From Pleodorina starrii (Eukaryota > Chlorophyta > Chlorophyceae > Chlamydomonadales > Volvocaceae), in NCBI GenBank assembly GCA_030267565.1, contig BRXU01000028.1, positions 211,001 through 275,000 on the forward strand: 64,000 nucleotides of DNA, given 5' to 3'. Positions 38,747 through 52,600 of this stretch are shown in pieces. Position numbers and translations under genes: made by a program. The notes beneath the pieces are model-generated. The model had not been told where the DNA came from, searched no databases, and saw only the letters and a list, made by a program, of their open reading frames with translations. Numbering within the stretch: position 1 is the first letter of the stretch; the number at the start of each line of letters is the position of its first letter.

Positions 38747-41700
38747 ATGACCGGATTAATACTTCACGCAAAGGGTTTGACTCGCCTTCCGAGGTGCTGC
38801 CAACCTCCGCGAAAATGCCAATCGTGGGTTGTGCATTGTTCATGTTATAATTTCAACGTACCTAGGATTCAAGGAACTGATGTTGGGTTGCATGCAAGTT
38901 TTCGGCCGTCGCCGTTGAGACGAACATGGGACCCCGTGAGAGCTGCTACGGGCTCAGTCGAACCGGAGCTTCCGGGAGAGCCCAGTCGAGACCTAGGGCC
39001 CCAGCAAGAAGCGTCGAGGAAAGGGCCATTGCCCGTCAAGCTCCTGGTAAGGCCCCGGTGTGGCCATGATGCACGCGTGGGTTACACGTGGGAAGCCGCG
39101 TGCAAAGGCACGCCCTAACAGCATGACACCACGCGGATTCGGGCCAACGCCTCACTGCATCATACCGAAAATTGCCCCGAAACCCATTTCCTGTGGGTTT
39201 CACTCTGCTACTCTCCCCGAGAAGAACACTGCTCACCTTCAGCTGTGCTTTACCGTTACCCGGGCCGGAAACCTACAGCCCTTCAAGCCACCTTAGGCGC
39301 CCCTACCATTCAAACCCTTTCACAGCTGCGATATTCATGTAGCACCCCTTTATCCGTCTCTCTGTCTTGGACACCCGCTCATGTGGGCGCTGCTCTTGGC
39401 ATGCCCGAGTCACCGTTCAATGCCCCCCTGATAACCGTCAGTCCCTCTCCTCAAAACATCGAACATCGGACTACTCAGAATGCGCCAGCGCAGGACCCTA
39501 GTGGTCCCTTATTGTAACTCTCGCATCCTACGGTTCATGTGTAGGCACTGATCGGCCTGGTCCTTATAACGGGCGTGAGCAACCGGGTGCTGTACCGCAT
39601 GGCGCTGGTGCCGCTCCGAGACCACATCTTCTTCCTGGCGCAGCTCCAGAACCTGGGCTACCTTGCCGTCTACTTCACTGCACTCTGGTGGCGGAGTAGG
39701 AGCAGGTAACGGGACCCACCGGGCAACAAAAAAACTGTCGCAAAGCCATGTCCGGCACTAGCGAGCGACGCGGTACTTCAGCTGGGCGGTGCCAGAGGTG
39801 GTCACAGGGGCACCGTGGTTTCGACAACAAATTGAGAGATTGTGCGCAGCCCGGACAGAAGGACGACGGCAAGGGCACCGGAGCACCAGCACGAGCACCG
39901 CCATTGTAGCCAGGGAAGCGCCCCTGGGCCCCGCCATTTAGCCCCGCTCCTAGAACCGTTAAAAACCCCTCCCCTGGCCCACGCACACCATTTGCTTACT
40001 TCCCTTGCAAGTGATTACCCCACCCTCCCACGCACCCATCCCCCCACCCACCCACCCACCCACCCACCATCAGCTCCGGACTGGTGACACCGGCCATGCT
40101 GCGGGTGAACAAGTGGCCGCTGGTGGGCGTGGGGGCGTGCGAGGCGGTGGCGCAGCTGTTGTTCATGGTGGGCGCCGCGCAGCTGCCGGGTCCGTTGCTG
40201 CCGCTGGTCAACCAGACCTACCTGGTGTGGAGCCTGGTGTTCGCCAGCCTCATACTGGGGGCGAGGTGAGCCGCGGGCCGGCGGGGGGCGGGGGGGGCGG
40301 GTCTTTGCGGTGTGGTTGGTTGTTACAGTGGGCTTTTTACTTAGGGACTCAAGGAAAGTAGAGCCAACGGACCAGCAGCTGGCGGTGCATTGCACCGGAG
40401 GCGACCAGGGCGGCCGAGGCGCCCATCCAGGCCAGACAGCACGAGGCACCCAGACGGGAACGAGCAAGGAAGCCCGGGGGAAGGCAAAGAAGCCCGCGAC
40501 CACGGAGGGGATTTGCCATATGAGGCTCCCCAATGGGCAACGGGCCCCGGGCCCCCGCAAGGAGGCTCACCAACAGACCCGACAGCCACTCGCGGGCTGA
40601 AACCAAATGAGGCATGTGCCCTAGGCGCCCCAATCTAATGAGAAGGATCCGGATCGCGCATAGGTTTTGACCCCCATCCGTTGAAGCGCTCATCCATCCA
40701 TGGGAATCTATCGCACCTATTATCCATCTATGAAGACTATGATCCATGGCATGCCGCCGGCGCATGTCTCGCCGCTCCCACCCCCGCCCCAGGTACTCTC
40801 GCGCGCAGCTGCTGGGAGCTGCATTGGTGCTGGCGGGCGTATGCGCGGCGGCGGTGCAGCCCGCGGCGCTGGCGCAGCTGCTACCGCCGCCGCTCGGCGC
40901 CAAGGCCGCGGGCGCGGCGGCGGCGGGTGCGGGGGCGGCGGTGGGGGCGGGGGCGGCGGCGGCGGCCACCGTTGAGCTCCGCTACGTGGCGGTGTGTGTG
41001 GCGTGTTTCGCCTTTCCCGCCATCGCCAACTGCATCAAGGAGCGGGTGTTCAGGTGGGGGCAAATGGATGAATGGATGGATGGAGAGGAGGGGGGGGCAA
41101 AGGAGCGCGGGGTTCGCAGGAGCGGGGCGGGGCGGGCACGGAAGACCGCCGCGAGGATGGCTGCCCGCCACAGCAGCCCAAGAGCCCAGGAGCCCGCTGT
41201 ACACCGCTGGGTCCTGCATGGGCCTCTCCGGCTTGCGGCACGCGCCCTGCCCTCCCGCGCCCTGCTATCCGCGCCAGCCGCGCCGTGATATACCCCGTTG
41301 CATTAAGGGCGCGCCAGCCGTGGGGTGCTGAATCCCAGCCGAGGCCCAAGCGCCGCTCCTCCTTTGCCGCTTCCCGCCCGCCCACCACCACACTCGCCCC
41401 ACACCCACACCCGCCTGCACTGGCTTGTCTCCAAACCCCCGTACCCACCTGTTGTCCTCCTTGCAGGTCCTTCGCCGCCGCTCACGGCCGGCCTCTGGAC
41501 ATCTTTGTGGTCAACTCCTGGGGCTCCCTCTTCCAGGCGGCCTTCGTGCTGCTGCTGCTGCCGATCACCACCGCGCTCAAGGGCATTGCACTGGCGGACC
41601 TGCCCGCCCATCTGGCCACCTCGCTGAGCGTCTTCACCGGCGCCGGCACGGCGACGCCGTCGTACGCGGTGCCGCTGCTGGCGCTGTCGTACGTGGCGAT

Positions 41701-43051
41701 GAACCTGGTGTTCAACATCTCGATCCTGACGCTGCTGAGGAGGTGGGGGCGATGGGGGGGGGGGGCAGGCGGGTTAATGCAGGGAATAAGGCGATATTGC
41801 GCAGCGATGGGAAAGAAATAAAGGGGCAGGCGAGCGAGAGGGGGGGTGGGTTCGCGCGGTGCTATGTGCGCGGCCGGCCGCTGCCAGGGCGCGGTGCAGT
41901 TTCGGTGGCGCGTAGGGCGCTGCCGCAGCTCCCGCTTCCGCGAAAGCCCGTCTTAGGGTGTCTGTGGACGCCCCTAAAGCAACCCTGAGCCCGTCTCACG
42001 GGTCGGGCTAGCCATGCCGCCGCGGTGGGCTCCAATTTCCCTTTTTCCCCAGGGCATACACTCCACGCGTAAGCTCGGCACGGCTTGCGCTCTGCGCGCC
42101 CCTGTGCTGCTGTGTGTGCCCGTCCTTGTTGTGCAGCGCCATGCTGCGTTCTCCGTCCCTCGCTCCGATCCTCTCACGGGTCTCACCCTCACTCCCACCC
42201 TCCCTGCCTCCCACCCTCCACGCTGCGGTATCATTTTTTACCTCCCTGCCTCCCCCCCGGGAATGCAGCCTGGGCTCCGTCACCACCACCCTGGTCGCCT
42301 CGTCGCTGGTGCCGCTCACCATTGCCGCATTCACGCTGCCGCTGCCCTGCCTGGTGAGCTGAGCAGGGCAGAGCAGAGCGGAACGGAGCAACGATTGTGC
42401 CGCACCCGGCGACGACCCTGCCGCAGGGCAGGCGTTGGGCGTAGTACCGATAGTGGAGAAAGGTCCGCGGCGAAAGTAATCCAAAGGGCGGACAAAGCGA
42501 GCGAGACCTACCCAACACACTTCTTAACTCTTACCCCATTGGAGGGCACGTGTGGGGGTAAAAAGGAGATCTTCGAGCAAAGATGGGATGGCGGGAAACG
42601 CCGGCCCTCGCAATGGGGTTCTCCTGGTCTGTCCTGTCCTGTCGGGCCTCAGGCCCGCGGCCAGCCAGCCCGCGGAAGTCGCCACGAGCCCAAAAACCCC
42701 TCCCTTGCCTACCCGCCCCGGGGACCCAGAAAGGATGTGGCAGAACAGTGCAGTAGTACATGGAGGGCGAGCCCCTTCCCCGGAACTGCGCCGGAACCCC
42801 GCTCCGTGTCCGCGCATTGCTGTGGTCTGTTTTGACTCCAGCGTCGTGAGGTCGTAACTCCGTGGGTGCCGCCGCCGTGCTGCCGCCCCAACCCCCCCAC
42901 ACACACACCTCTGCCGCGCCCTTCTCCGCAGGAGCCCGCCGTCATAGGGCCCAACTTTGTGGTGGGCGCGTCGCTGCTGATGGTGGGCCTTATCACGTAC
43001 AACGGCGGCAACTGGCGGGCGTTGCTCGCCAAGGAGGCGAAGACGCAATAG
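38747..43051 (+). CDS. CLT1: CRT-like transporter (CLT family), putative plastid thiol/glutathione carrier
   Basis: Seven exons: 38747-39046, 39545-39705, 40074-40265, 40793-41053, 41467-41742, 42269-42353, 42932-43051. They total 1,395 nt, giving 464 residues, with all phases closing. The family (chloroquine-resistance-transporter-like, drug/metabolite superfamily) exports glutathione and gamma-glutamylcysteine from plastids in Arabidopsis. Family marks are NRVLYRMALVPL at the first membrane helix, LPGPLLPLVNQTYLVWSL, the I-L-G-A-R turn, KERVFR, and DIFVVNSWGSLFQ. About ten hydrophobic helices can be seen. The first 95 or so residues are hydrophilic, Arg/Pro/Ser-rich and unconserved, consistent with a plastid transit peptide. 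The ATG at 38,747 is the best start but not proven. Candidate poly(A) signal TGTAA at 43,372-43,376. Confidence 0.9.
40034..40068. repeat. CCCA minisatellite before a CLT exon
   Basis: About eight CCCA units immediately upstream of the acceptor ACCATCAG at 40,073; it acts as the polypyrimidine-like tract. Confidence 0.85.
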
Positions 43052-46000
43052 CTAGCGAGCGTAGGGCCAGCACCTCCGCGCAGAGAACAGAAGCTAGGCA
43101 GGTGCCGGGAGCTGCAGGGCTGTGCTTGCAGATGTGGCACGGCGGGTGGTCGGGAGGGCGTTGCACGCGAATGCGCGGCTCAATGGCTCGATGGGCTTCT
43201 GGGGAAGTGGAGCAAGGGCACGGGGTGAGCGATGGCGATGCCTTGCGGGGCTGCATTTGCGTGTCCCGTGTCCCGGTTTCCCGGCCCCTTACGAGAGGGG
43301 AAACGGCGCGGCTGCTTTCCAGGGGGCCTAGCACTGCGACGGGTCTCTTCTTTTTTCAGCCCGTTGCAATTTGTAATTTAGTAGCACACATTCGATTAGG
43401 AGGATCATATAATATATTTCCATGACTGGTTGCCCGCCGGCCGGCTGTGTCGTACATTGGGAAGTGGGCGTTGGCAGGCACACGGGCTGCGGTCAACTCC
43501 AGGCCAGATAGACGTCCTGATTTGGACATTTGGGCATTTTGGACCATTTTTTGGTAATGGGTCTACGGTTTAACCTAAGCGGGGTTCAGTACGCTGTTGC
43601 ATCGGGCGGGCTCGCGTGGTGGGACGCCGCCGGAAGGCCGGCCAGGCTAACAGACGAGGGAGGGTGCTTTGCCGTACTGTGCACGTACGTACGTGCGTAC
43701 CCATGGCACCGTATGTCGTGCGATGCCGCGCTCGTGTTTTTCTGCACTGCGGGGGCTCTTACGTTTCTTTCTCGCATATTTGACGGGATTGCATTGCGGC
43801 GTTTGCTGGCGACCCAGACGGGAGGTTGACCATGCCCACTTGACCAGACCCACTGGGGCCGGGTCCTTGGACCAGGAGCACAGGCTGGAGGCACACGGTG
43901 TTTCTGAGGGCGGTCGACACCACCCGGGAGCGGTGAGATTACTTGGCGTAGGGCAGACAGTTCGCATCTGGCACTGGACTCTTAGAAGCCCTTGTCGTGT
44001 CGTTCTTGTTGCTGCTGCCGCTGCTGCATTTCGGCATGCTGCATTTCCACCTTTCCAGGGGAGCGAGCTTGTTCGAACCGCGAGTGCTTTCGAAAAGCTG
44101 ACGGAGCGGGTGGCTGGTGCTGATACACACGTGGCACGGCGCGGTCGGTTTGATTGTTCCGGTTTTGGTTTTGGAAGAACTGTCAAGTGACGTTCGACGA
44201 CTCCGGTGCGGAACTGTGACCTCGGTCGCGCATTGCTGGAACACGCATTTGGTGGGCGCATACGACGCTCAAATCATACAAAGTTAATGACCCAGGGGTC
44301 AGTGGACTATGGCAAATGCCAAATAGCGGCACTGGTAACAACATCAATAGTGGTTGCCGCTGTCGTGCTGAAGAAATTTTGCGGAGCGCGGGTTCTGGTG
44401 TAAAGCAGTTGCTGTGTGCCTAATGACTGCAATTCATTGGAGGCATGTCGAGAAGTCAACAGCGACTGTCGTACAACGCGTACGTGGGCATAGTATGCTC
44501 GGGACGCGACCCCCGATCGCGCGGGGAGGTCAGGACAGTGGCGCGCTCTGTATTAGGCGTGTGGTCCGGACGTTGCATTCGTTGCTGGATGTGGACAGTC
44601 AATGTTGGTGCCCTCTGGTGCTCTGGCCGAGCACGCACACGACCTAAGCAAGGTGTGTTATAGGTGAGTTACACACGTGCAGCCGACCGACATTAATGCG
44701 AACCCAGGCCAGCTCGATTGTGTATCATTGAACCGAAAGAATAGTGATTGCATCGAAGAATACGTATTTCGTCACAGCTTAAACCAACTGGGGAAAAGCA
44801 ATCAAACAAGGACGAGCTTTTAGGTATGACTGCCTCGAAAACACAGTCGCAAGGGCCGGCGTGCGCAAGGCGGGCCGCCGCCCCGCCGATCACAGGCGCA
44901 GGCACGTCCGAAAGAATCGAAATTTCAAGTAATACAGCTGCCATACCTGCCTGCCGAACCAGCGAAGGGAAAGCCCGCCGCCACCGCCGCCGTCACGAGA
45001 GCTGCCGCAATATCTCGCCGAACACATCGGGCCGCACAAACACACACACGGCAAGGGGAAGCCACCAGGCGCCACCAAAACGCACAACCAGCCAGCCAGT
45101 ATGTGTGTGTCAACCTTTGTCGACTCTGCCGTCAAGATGCCAACAGCCAACAAACCAACCAGCGGAAGAAGGACCAGCGGCACGCGCATGCGCCCCCAGT
45201 CGCCCGACAACGCGACAGTGACTCTCCTTACGCGCGGCTACAATCCCGCGACTCTCCACCAAAAGCGAAGGCGGCGTCATTAAGGAGGCTCGAATCGGGC
45301 CCACAGGTTTCTGCAGGCCACGGAATCCAATTTTCCATCAATCAATCCATCGGCCGCACCAATCAGCTACGCAAACAGAGTGCACTTTGCACGCAATCAC
45401 AGCACGCGCGACGACCACGCGGCAAAGCAAGGTGCATTCAATTTGGACGCACGGGAAAGAGGCAGCACCAGGGCAGGAGCGCTGAGCCTGGGCGCACACA
45501 AACATGCATCAAGGATGCAGGAACGAACACAGCAACGGCGGACCAGCGAGGCGCTGTGCTGCAGAGAACAGGTCCTTGTCAGCAGGAGGGCAGCGCGCTA
45601 CGATGACACCCGTCCCAACCCGCATGCGTGCAACCCACTCGCGGTGCTCGCTCGGCGAAGTGGGCGCGCAAGCTCAGGCTGCAGACAGCACACATAGTCG
45701 GCGTGTGGGCCGCACAAGCCAGCCCGCGCAACCCCGCTGTCGCCGAGGCAACGGCCTCCTAGGGTGCAACCGTCAACCCAGCCCAGCCCAGCCAGAGGTA
45801 CTGCTACAGAGCCAACCAAGGAACAATCGCGCATTAGTGAATGGGCGTTCCGTCCGGACGAGGAATGGCCTCTTGCCGGGACTTGCCAGCGATCTTGGGG
45901 GGCGCCCGCATACAAGGGAGGTCCGCCAACTAAAGGTACACGGCGAGAATATACAATCGGGATCGAACCATAACGGTCTGGGTTTCTTCTGTACGGGAAG

Positions 46001-46663
46001 GCGGCCGCCGGAGGTACGGTACGACAGAGCGCGCCAATTCGATGTCATCGTCGTCGTCGGGTTCAACGCAGACAAACAATGAAATATCAGGTCAAAGTCA
46101 CGCGCCCCGCTCCCACAGCGCGGGTCATTAAACTCTCCTGCATCCGCTTGACAATCTTCCCATCACACATCTTCGCCGCAGCAATCCCGGGGGATTCGCG
46201 TCGTCGGGTCGGCGGCTTTATCCTGGCAAGTGCGCTATGCCTGTCATGGGCCTGCGCCTGACAAGCCTGCCGCTGTCAGGCCAGCCTCCAGTTTAAGAAT
46301 AGCTTCACACAAATCCTAAAGTGGTGCGGCGGACTTCATACCACTTCCTGCGCTCTGAACAAGAGGCCACAGTGCCCCATACTCCTCGATCCAAGCCCGG
46401 GCCCCAGCCCGCCATCCTTCACGCCGCTCAGGCGCGCTCCTCAACATTCAATAACGATTGCAGGGCCTGTCGGAGGAGGCGAACTGGCGCGCCGCTCGCT
46501 TGCTCGACTGGCGCACCGGACTCCCCCCGACCGCAGCTACTTGACCCTCGTCGGTAGAGCTCCTGGGCCCTGTTGCACCTGCCGACCCCCGCCGCCCCAA
46601 AGCCGCAGCTTTGCGCGCCAGGTTCCCGGTCGCCTGACCCCACGGAAGACCGTGATGCAGTGC
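43052..46663. other. Region without supported gene (3.6 kb)
   Basis: Starts with the 3' UTR of the transporter. Contains a GTAC microsatellite (43,683-43,700). From 44,850 to 46,250 the plus strand is a long C/A-rich low-complexity stretch (GCCAGCC, CACCAAAA), which would be G/T-rich as a minus-strand 3' UTR. ORFs here differ in frame, lack splice continuity and have no recognisable motif. Confidence 0.45.
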
Positions 46664-49600
46664 TTACGCGCTCTTGGACGGCGCCGAGGGGCCGTCCAGG
46701 TCGTCGCACGACATCTGAGCGGCCTCCGTCAAGGACGCCTGGAGGCTGGCCATGGCAGCGGCGCGCATGAGCCTCGTATTGGCCTCGCGCGTCTCGCGGA
46801 AGGCCATCTCCGCCACCTGCTGCCACTCAAACTCGTCCAGGTACGCCTCCCGGACCTCCATCAGGCGAAGCGCTATTCGGGAAGGGCGCCAAACGACCAG
46901 GAAAAGAAAACGGTACTTTGGCGCTCGGGCGCTGTGCTTAGATCGAAGGCAAGTTGAACGGCGGACAGGCGGAGGGATGCAGAGCACCGACTGCGTAACG
47001 ATCAGTCGCAGCACAAAGGAATGAAAGCCTGACGGCGGTTGCCGCGGTGTGCTGTGCAAGGAAATCCTCCCCGGTTCACCCACCAAGAGCATGGTTCTTC
47101 CGCATGACGCTCGCCAGCCACTCGTCGCCGCCGTCGCCCTTCATCGGTACCCCGAGAAAGTCCATCAGGTCAAGGTAATCCTGCTGGTTGTAACTGGTGT
47201 GACCGGTCTGTGAGGGTCCTGCCGTGCCTTCAAGCTGTTCGAGCACCACTCTGCAAAACGTGGAGATTCAGGTGTCGTGGGGGACGTCATACAGGTCGTA
47301 AATGCGCGGCGGTTTTTCGGAGTGAACGTCGACCGACGCAAACTAGGGTTGTTCGACAGATGCACGCTGGGCCACATGCGAAAATGATATTTAGTATAAC
47401 CATTACCACTTGACATTATACACCATTAAAATAATGCGCAAGCGCGGCACAAGACCCCGCTTAGTGATGTCGGAAGTTACCGAACAGGCCAACTTCAACG
47501 CCGGCCCAACCAGAAGGGAGAGCACCCACTACTAAAGTAGGCAAATACCTTGCAGCAACAAAAGTAAACAGGGAGCGCAGGGCTGTCGCGGCTTTACGTT
47601 CCGGCGACTGGCCGGAAAAGCTGTCCGCAGGCACGTGCATTCTGGCTTGTGGAGTGATGGTTCTCCTAGAAGCTGAATAAAGCCGACGCTGCGGGCACGG
47701 CTGCACGAGGAGCCTCCGTCCTGTGAGGGGACGCATCGTCCAGGCGGCTCCACGGCTCATCGTGACATTCTCTTTAAGCTCAAACATCTCCTGCTTCACG
47801 TGGGCTGCAGCTGAACGATGAACCAAGTCTTCGGCAAAGCCGCGCCAGAACAATTAAGGCGGGTAATGTATGAAGGTTGTCGAATGTAGTTACACCTTTA
47901 ACTGACGGTAAGGATTTTTGAACAGGGTAAACTATATACACGGAAATTGGAGGGTAAGCTTTCAGATATTACTTTGACTTCGAAAGACGCGCTGCTCCGA
48001 AACTCCTCAGCGCGACAAAACACGTATTATAAACACGCTACAGCACAAATATGCGTTGCGATTGGCACTTTCTACAGACTTGCAACCTCCACAGGCAGAT
48101 ATGCCGCGGTACTCAACAAGGGCTTCGGGTGACCATCCAACTTCCAAATCCGCAGGTTGGGGAACAACAATAGCGACGCATCAGTCCTTACCAACGAACA
48201 ATCAGGAGACGACCTGGCTAACCGCGGTGTTGGAGCCTCTTCCACAGCACGTCTGGCCCGCACGCATTCGGGTTCAAATACCTTGTGCCAGCCAGCGGAC
48301 CTACCTGGCTTGACTACTATCCGCGGTGCTTCCCAACCCCAAGCCTCGTGTCAAGACCGAAGTGTTTCGTTCCTGCATGACTTAATGCACCCACGCACTA
48401 TATACGATAATACCGGTAGTGTTAGGCCATGAAAGGCCGCGCCGTGTCGTGCACCCTGCAGCCAAGGCAGCCCGATCTGCCCAGCGAAGGACCGGATCAC
48501 CCGAAGGGGAAGAACTAGCCCTTAGATAGTGTGCCCACTCGCGCACTCTGTGGAAGTTAGGCTGCAGGGGCATGGGCGGAATGCCCTGGCCTGAACATAC
48601 AGAAATTCGGCAGGGGTGCGGTGGGTTGGTGTTACACTGGAGTCCAGGCCATTTGAAGGGAAGGGCCAGCGGGCCGCGCAGTTGGCTCGTCACCGTTCCC
48701 TACCACGCTGCACCGCCCCTACCCGTCGTCACTCGCCAGCCATACACGGTGTGCGTACGCCACACGCGCCCCGCCACCTTCAGTTCATTCCCCCTGCCGC
48801 AACCCGTGTCAGCCCTTACAGACAGCGGGGCGTATGGCTTCGGAGCTCTGAGGCGCAATCTGCGCCCCCAAGACAAGGCCGCCACCCCCTCGCCCGCCTC
48901 TCCAGTCCGTTCCCAAGGCAATCCGTCAGCTCTCGTCAAGCCTCACGCAGTCTTGCACCGGCACCTGTCCTGTCGCCGATCCTCGTTGGTCGTTCCGAAT
49001 CCCGACAGGCACGGCCGACAAATGAAGGCGCCTAGCCTTGCATGCACGGCACACACCACGACCCTCACCCGCCCATCCCTCGGCTCCTCACACACTCCGC
49101 GCCACCACGTGAGAAGTTCTCCACATGAGCGGCTTCCCTCTCCCCATCCTGTCATGTGGAGAGGCGACCCTCTACAACTTCCTGCCGCAAGACCGCCCCA
49201 TGGCCACAGCCCAGCAAAGATCTACCCGCACGTGCATCCCAAAACCCATCCGCCACTCCAGTGCGCCTGATCACCCTTCTCTCCAACCTCCTCCCGCGCC
49301 ATGACCCCGACAGCACCCGCCAGCACCATCCTGAACGATCGGTCCACAGTACACGCTGCTGTGCCCCTACAGTCGCTACCCGTCCGCCTCATCCCCGTAC
49401 TGCCCCTCCTCCACCTCCTCCTCCTCCAGCTCAACAACGCTGCACAGCCGGTTCCAGGCGCCCTTGAACAACAGCAGGTGCGCCAGCCGGCACTGCGCCA
49501 GCCACCGCTCCCAAGTCACCGCCGCCGCCAGGTGCTGCTGCTGCTGGAATTGCCGGTGGTGGTGGTGGTGGTGATGGTGGTGCGGCCAGCCGCGGTCCGC

Positions 49601-52600
49601 GGCCGCTGGCGGCGGCTGGCGCGGCCGCTGCCGCGGCAGCAGCGGCGCCGCCAGCGAGCCTTCCAGCAGTAACTGGAACACGGTGGACTGGAGCTGCAGC
49701 TGCGCCCGGCCGTGCGCCACGGCGTCCTGCGCCGAGGCACACATCAGCGCCGGCGGCGCCGCGGCGCGACGCGCCGGCGCCGGCACCAGCGGGGTGTTCG
49801 GATGGGCCGGGGCATGGGGCAGCAGCAGTTGCCAGGACGGTTCGCCGGCGGCGGCTGATGGGGCCAGCCGGCCGGCACTCAGGCCAGCCGGCGAATGCGG
49901 CGGTACGGAGTTCGAAGACGCGGCGGTCTCGTCGCCCGGGAGGGGCGCGTGAGCCCACATGGCGTCAGGCAGCCAGAAGCCCAGCGGTCGGCGCATGCTG
50001 GGGCCTGTGGCGCCAGGAGGGCAGCAGGAGGCGGACGATGAATGAGGGACCATCCAACAAACAAAGCCAGCCGTTTAGGTAAGGTCTATTGCAGGCCTGA
50101 AGCCTCCTTCAGACACATAGGCCACCCGAACCCTCCTCCTTCCCTACTGCCCCCTCTTACCTGTCCCTAGTCCGTCCAGACCCGGCTGCTGCTGCACCGC
50201 CTGCCTCTGTGACGGGCCGCCGGGGCCGCCGCCTTGCCCGCGCCTGCCGCCATGCCCGGGCCCGGCCGGGTCGCCCAGCAGCAGCGCGCGCAGGAAGCGG
50301 TTCCGCCACAGCGCAGCCGCCTCCTCCAGCTCCTCACGGTCGATCCCCAGGCCGGCGGCCACCCCCGCCAGGGCGCCGTCCAAACCGCCGCCGGCGCCGC
50401 TGCTGCTGCCCACGAGGGCGCACATGCCCGCCGCCGCAGCAGCAGCAGCGGTTGAAGGGGGCCCGGGCAGCCGCTGCTGCTGCTGCTGTTGCTGCTGTTG
50501 CTGCTGTTGCTCGGAGGCGGTTGCTTTGAGCTGCTGTTGCAGATCGTCCAGCTCCAGACGGAGCAGCTCCACATCCGCCAGCAGGGCGGCGCAGGTGTCG
50601 GCTTGGGAGGCGCGCCGGTTGGCGGCGGCAACGCCGCCGGGCGTTACCCGGGAGCGAGCCAGGTCCGTCAGGGACTGCAGATCCAGATCCAGATCCAAAG
50701 CCAGAGCCATATCAAGATCCGGGTCCACGGCCATACCAAGATCCAGATCCAGATCCGAGATACAGTGCAGGCGACGGATCATTATGGCGGGAATGGGGAG
50801 GAACTGGAAGAGGAGTGCATGTCGCGTGTCGCATCTGAGGATTGGCGCCGGATCGGCGCCCTCAAAAAAAATCAGGTTGGGATGGAGGCTAAAGCAGAAG
50901 TGCAGAAACGCACTTGGTCAAAGTCCTGTCCAGCTTGCCACATCAGATCGTCGCTTACTTGCAGTGGCCGAACTCGAACTCACACCCACACCTACGCGCG
51001 CCGGCATGTAAACCCGCAAGCAGCAGCATCCCGCATTTTCCTGCCGCCTATGACGCTGGTCTGCTTGGCTGTCAGCCGACCGCAATCACTGGCCGCGAAC
51101 TCTCGCAGGGACACACGCACGCACACGCACCTGGATCAGCCACGTCTGCGCCGCCACGAGCGCAGCAAAGACCACCTGCGCTCGGCGCTGTAGTGCTGCT
51201 GTGCTGGATGGCGAGAGCGGCGCGCCGGCTGCGGCCGAGGGCCGGGAGGAGGGCCCCGACAACGACATCCGGCCCAGCTGCGCGGCGGCCTGCGAAGCGG
51301 CTCCGACCGCGCCAACGCCGCCGCTGAGTTGCGCTGCGTTTTGGTGTCCGGCGCTGGCGGAGGTGGAGATGGAGGGGTACTGCCGCGCGAGTGCGGCGCG
51401 GTAGGAGTGTCCGGCCGCCGCGACTGTGTCCGCAAGCGAAGGGCCGCCGCTGGAGCCGGCCCCGTTGCTGCTGCCGTTGCCTGCAGTGGAAATGGACGGC
51501 ATGGCATGGGGGTGGCCCTAAAACCCAACCCTCAAAACCCTAAAAAAACCCTGTCATCTGTCATTACGTCGTAAAACCAACGCTTGATGAGGCGGTGGCC
51601 ACGACACCTCCTGTGCTACGTCCCACACAAGTGCCCGAGCCGCAGGCCTCGCTGCCCAGGAGCTGGCGAGCCACGTCACCAGCCACCTGCCCGCTCGCCC
51701 ACAAGGCAGGAAGCAGCCTGGAGCCCTCCCCGCGCCCCAGTGGAACCCGCCCGAGGTTGCCCGCGGCTGCTTACCGCTTCATTTTCCGAATTTTGTACCC
51801 ACCCCCTCGTCCACACGCACCTCTCCGCTGTTGGGACTGCTGCAGCAGCTGGTCTCGCGTCTGCAGGGTATCCCGGTAACGCTGCATGGCGCGCCGCAGC
51901 GCCAGCGGCAGCTGCGGCGGCCCCGCCGCCTTGGGCTCCGCCGCATCCCCATGTTGCTGATGCTGATGCTGCTGTTGGTCGCTGCAGTGGTAGTCCCGCA
52001 CAGCGGACCCGTCCGGACCGCCCCCCAGGGCGGCAGCGGCCGCCAGCGCGCGCTGCGCCGCGAGCGGCAGGTGCGACGACGAGGAGCCTCTGCTGCCGCC
52101 AGCGCCGCCACCGACGGCGCCGTCCGCAGCGCCCTGGTCGGCGGCACACGGGCCGCCTCGGGCAGGGCCCGCGGGCGAGGGGGCCGGTGCTTGCCCGCGT
52201 GCCTGCGGCGTGGCGACACCCGCCGGCGACGCGGATCGCAGGGGCGTGGCGGCCGGCCCCGGGCCCACGCCGGCGCGGCGCTGCGGAGATGGGTCGCGGG
52301 CCCTGCCAGCGCCAGGGGCCCCCGAGGGCCGCCCTGCCGCCGGCATACCGGCTGGGTTGCGCGGCGCGGCAGCCAGCGGCCGGCCGGCCAGCCCGGACCG
52401 ACCCACGGACCCGGCCCTGCCTGATCCTCCCGGCCCGCCACCTGCAAGCGGTGGCCGGCTGGATGCTGCTGCCGCCGGAGCTGATGCCGCTACTGCCGCT
52501 GCTGCTGGTGATGGTGTGCACGGCGCTGCGGGGCTGCGGCCCCCGCCCGTTGAATCCAGCCCGGCCGGCGCTGCGGCTGCTGCTGGAGGTGATGGAGGCG

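Noticed and set aside
40015..40560. 181-codon minus-strand ORF inside the transporter gene
   Set aside because: It is antisense to a transporter exon and intron and to the CCCA minisatellite; GC-rich DNA leaves all frames open.
44890..45210. Minus-strand ORF starting with a signal-peptide-like MRVPLVLLPLVGLLAVGIL
   Set aside because: It lies in a C/A-rich low-complexity stretch, has no downstream domain, and overlapping ORFs in other frames are just as long. Kept out for lack of support.
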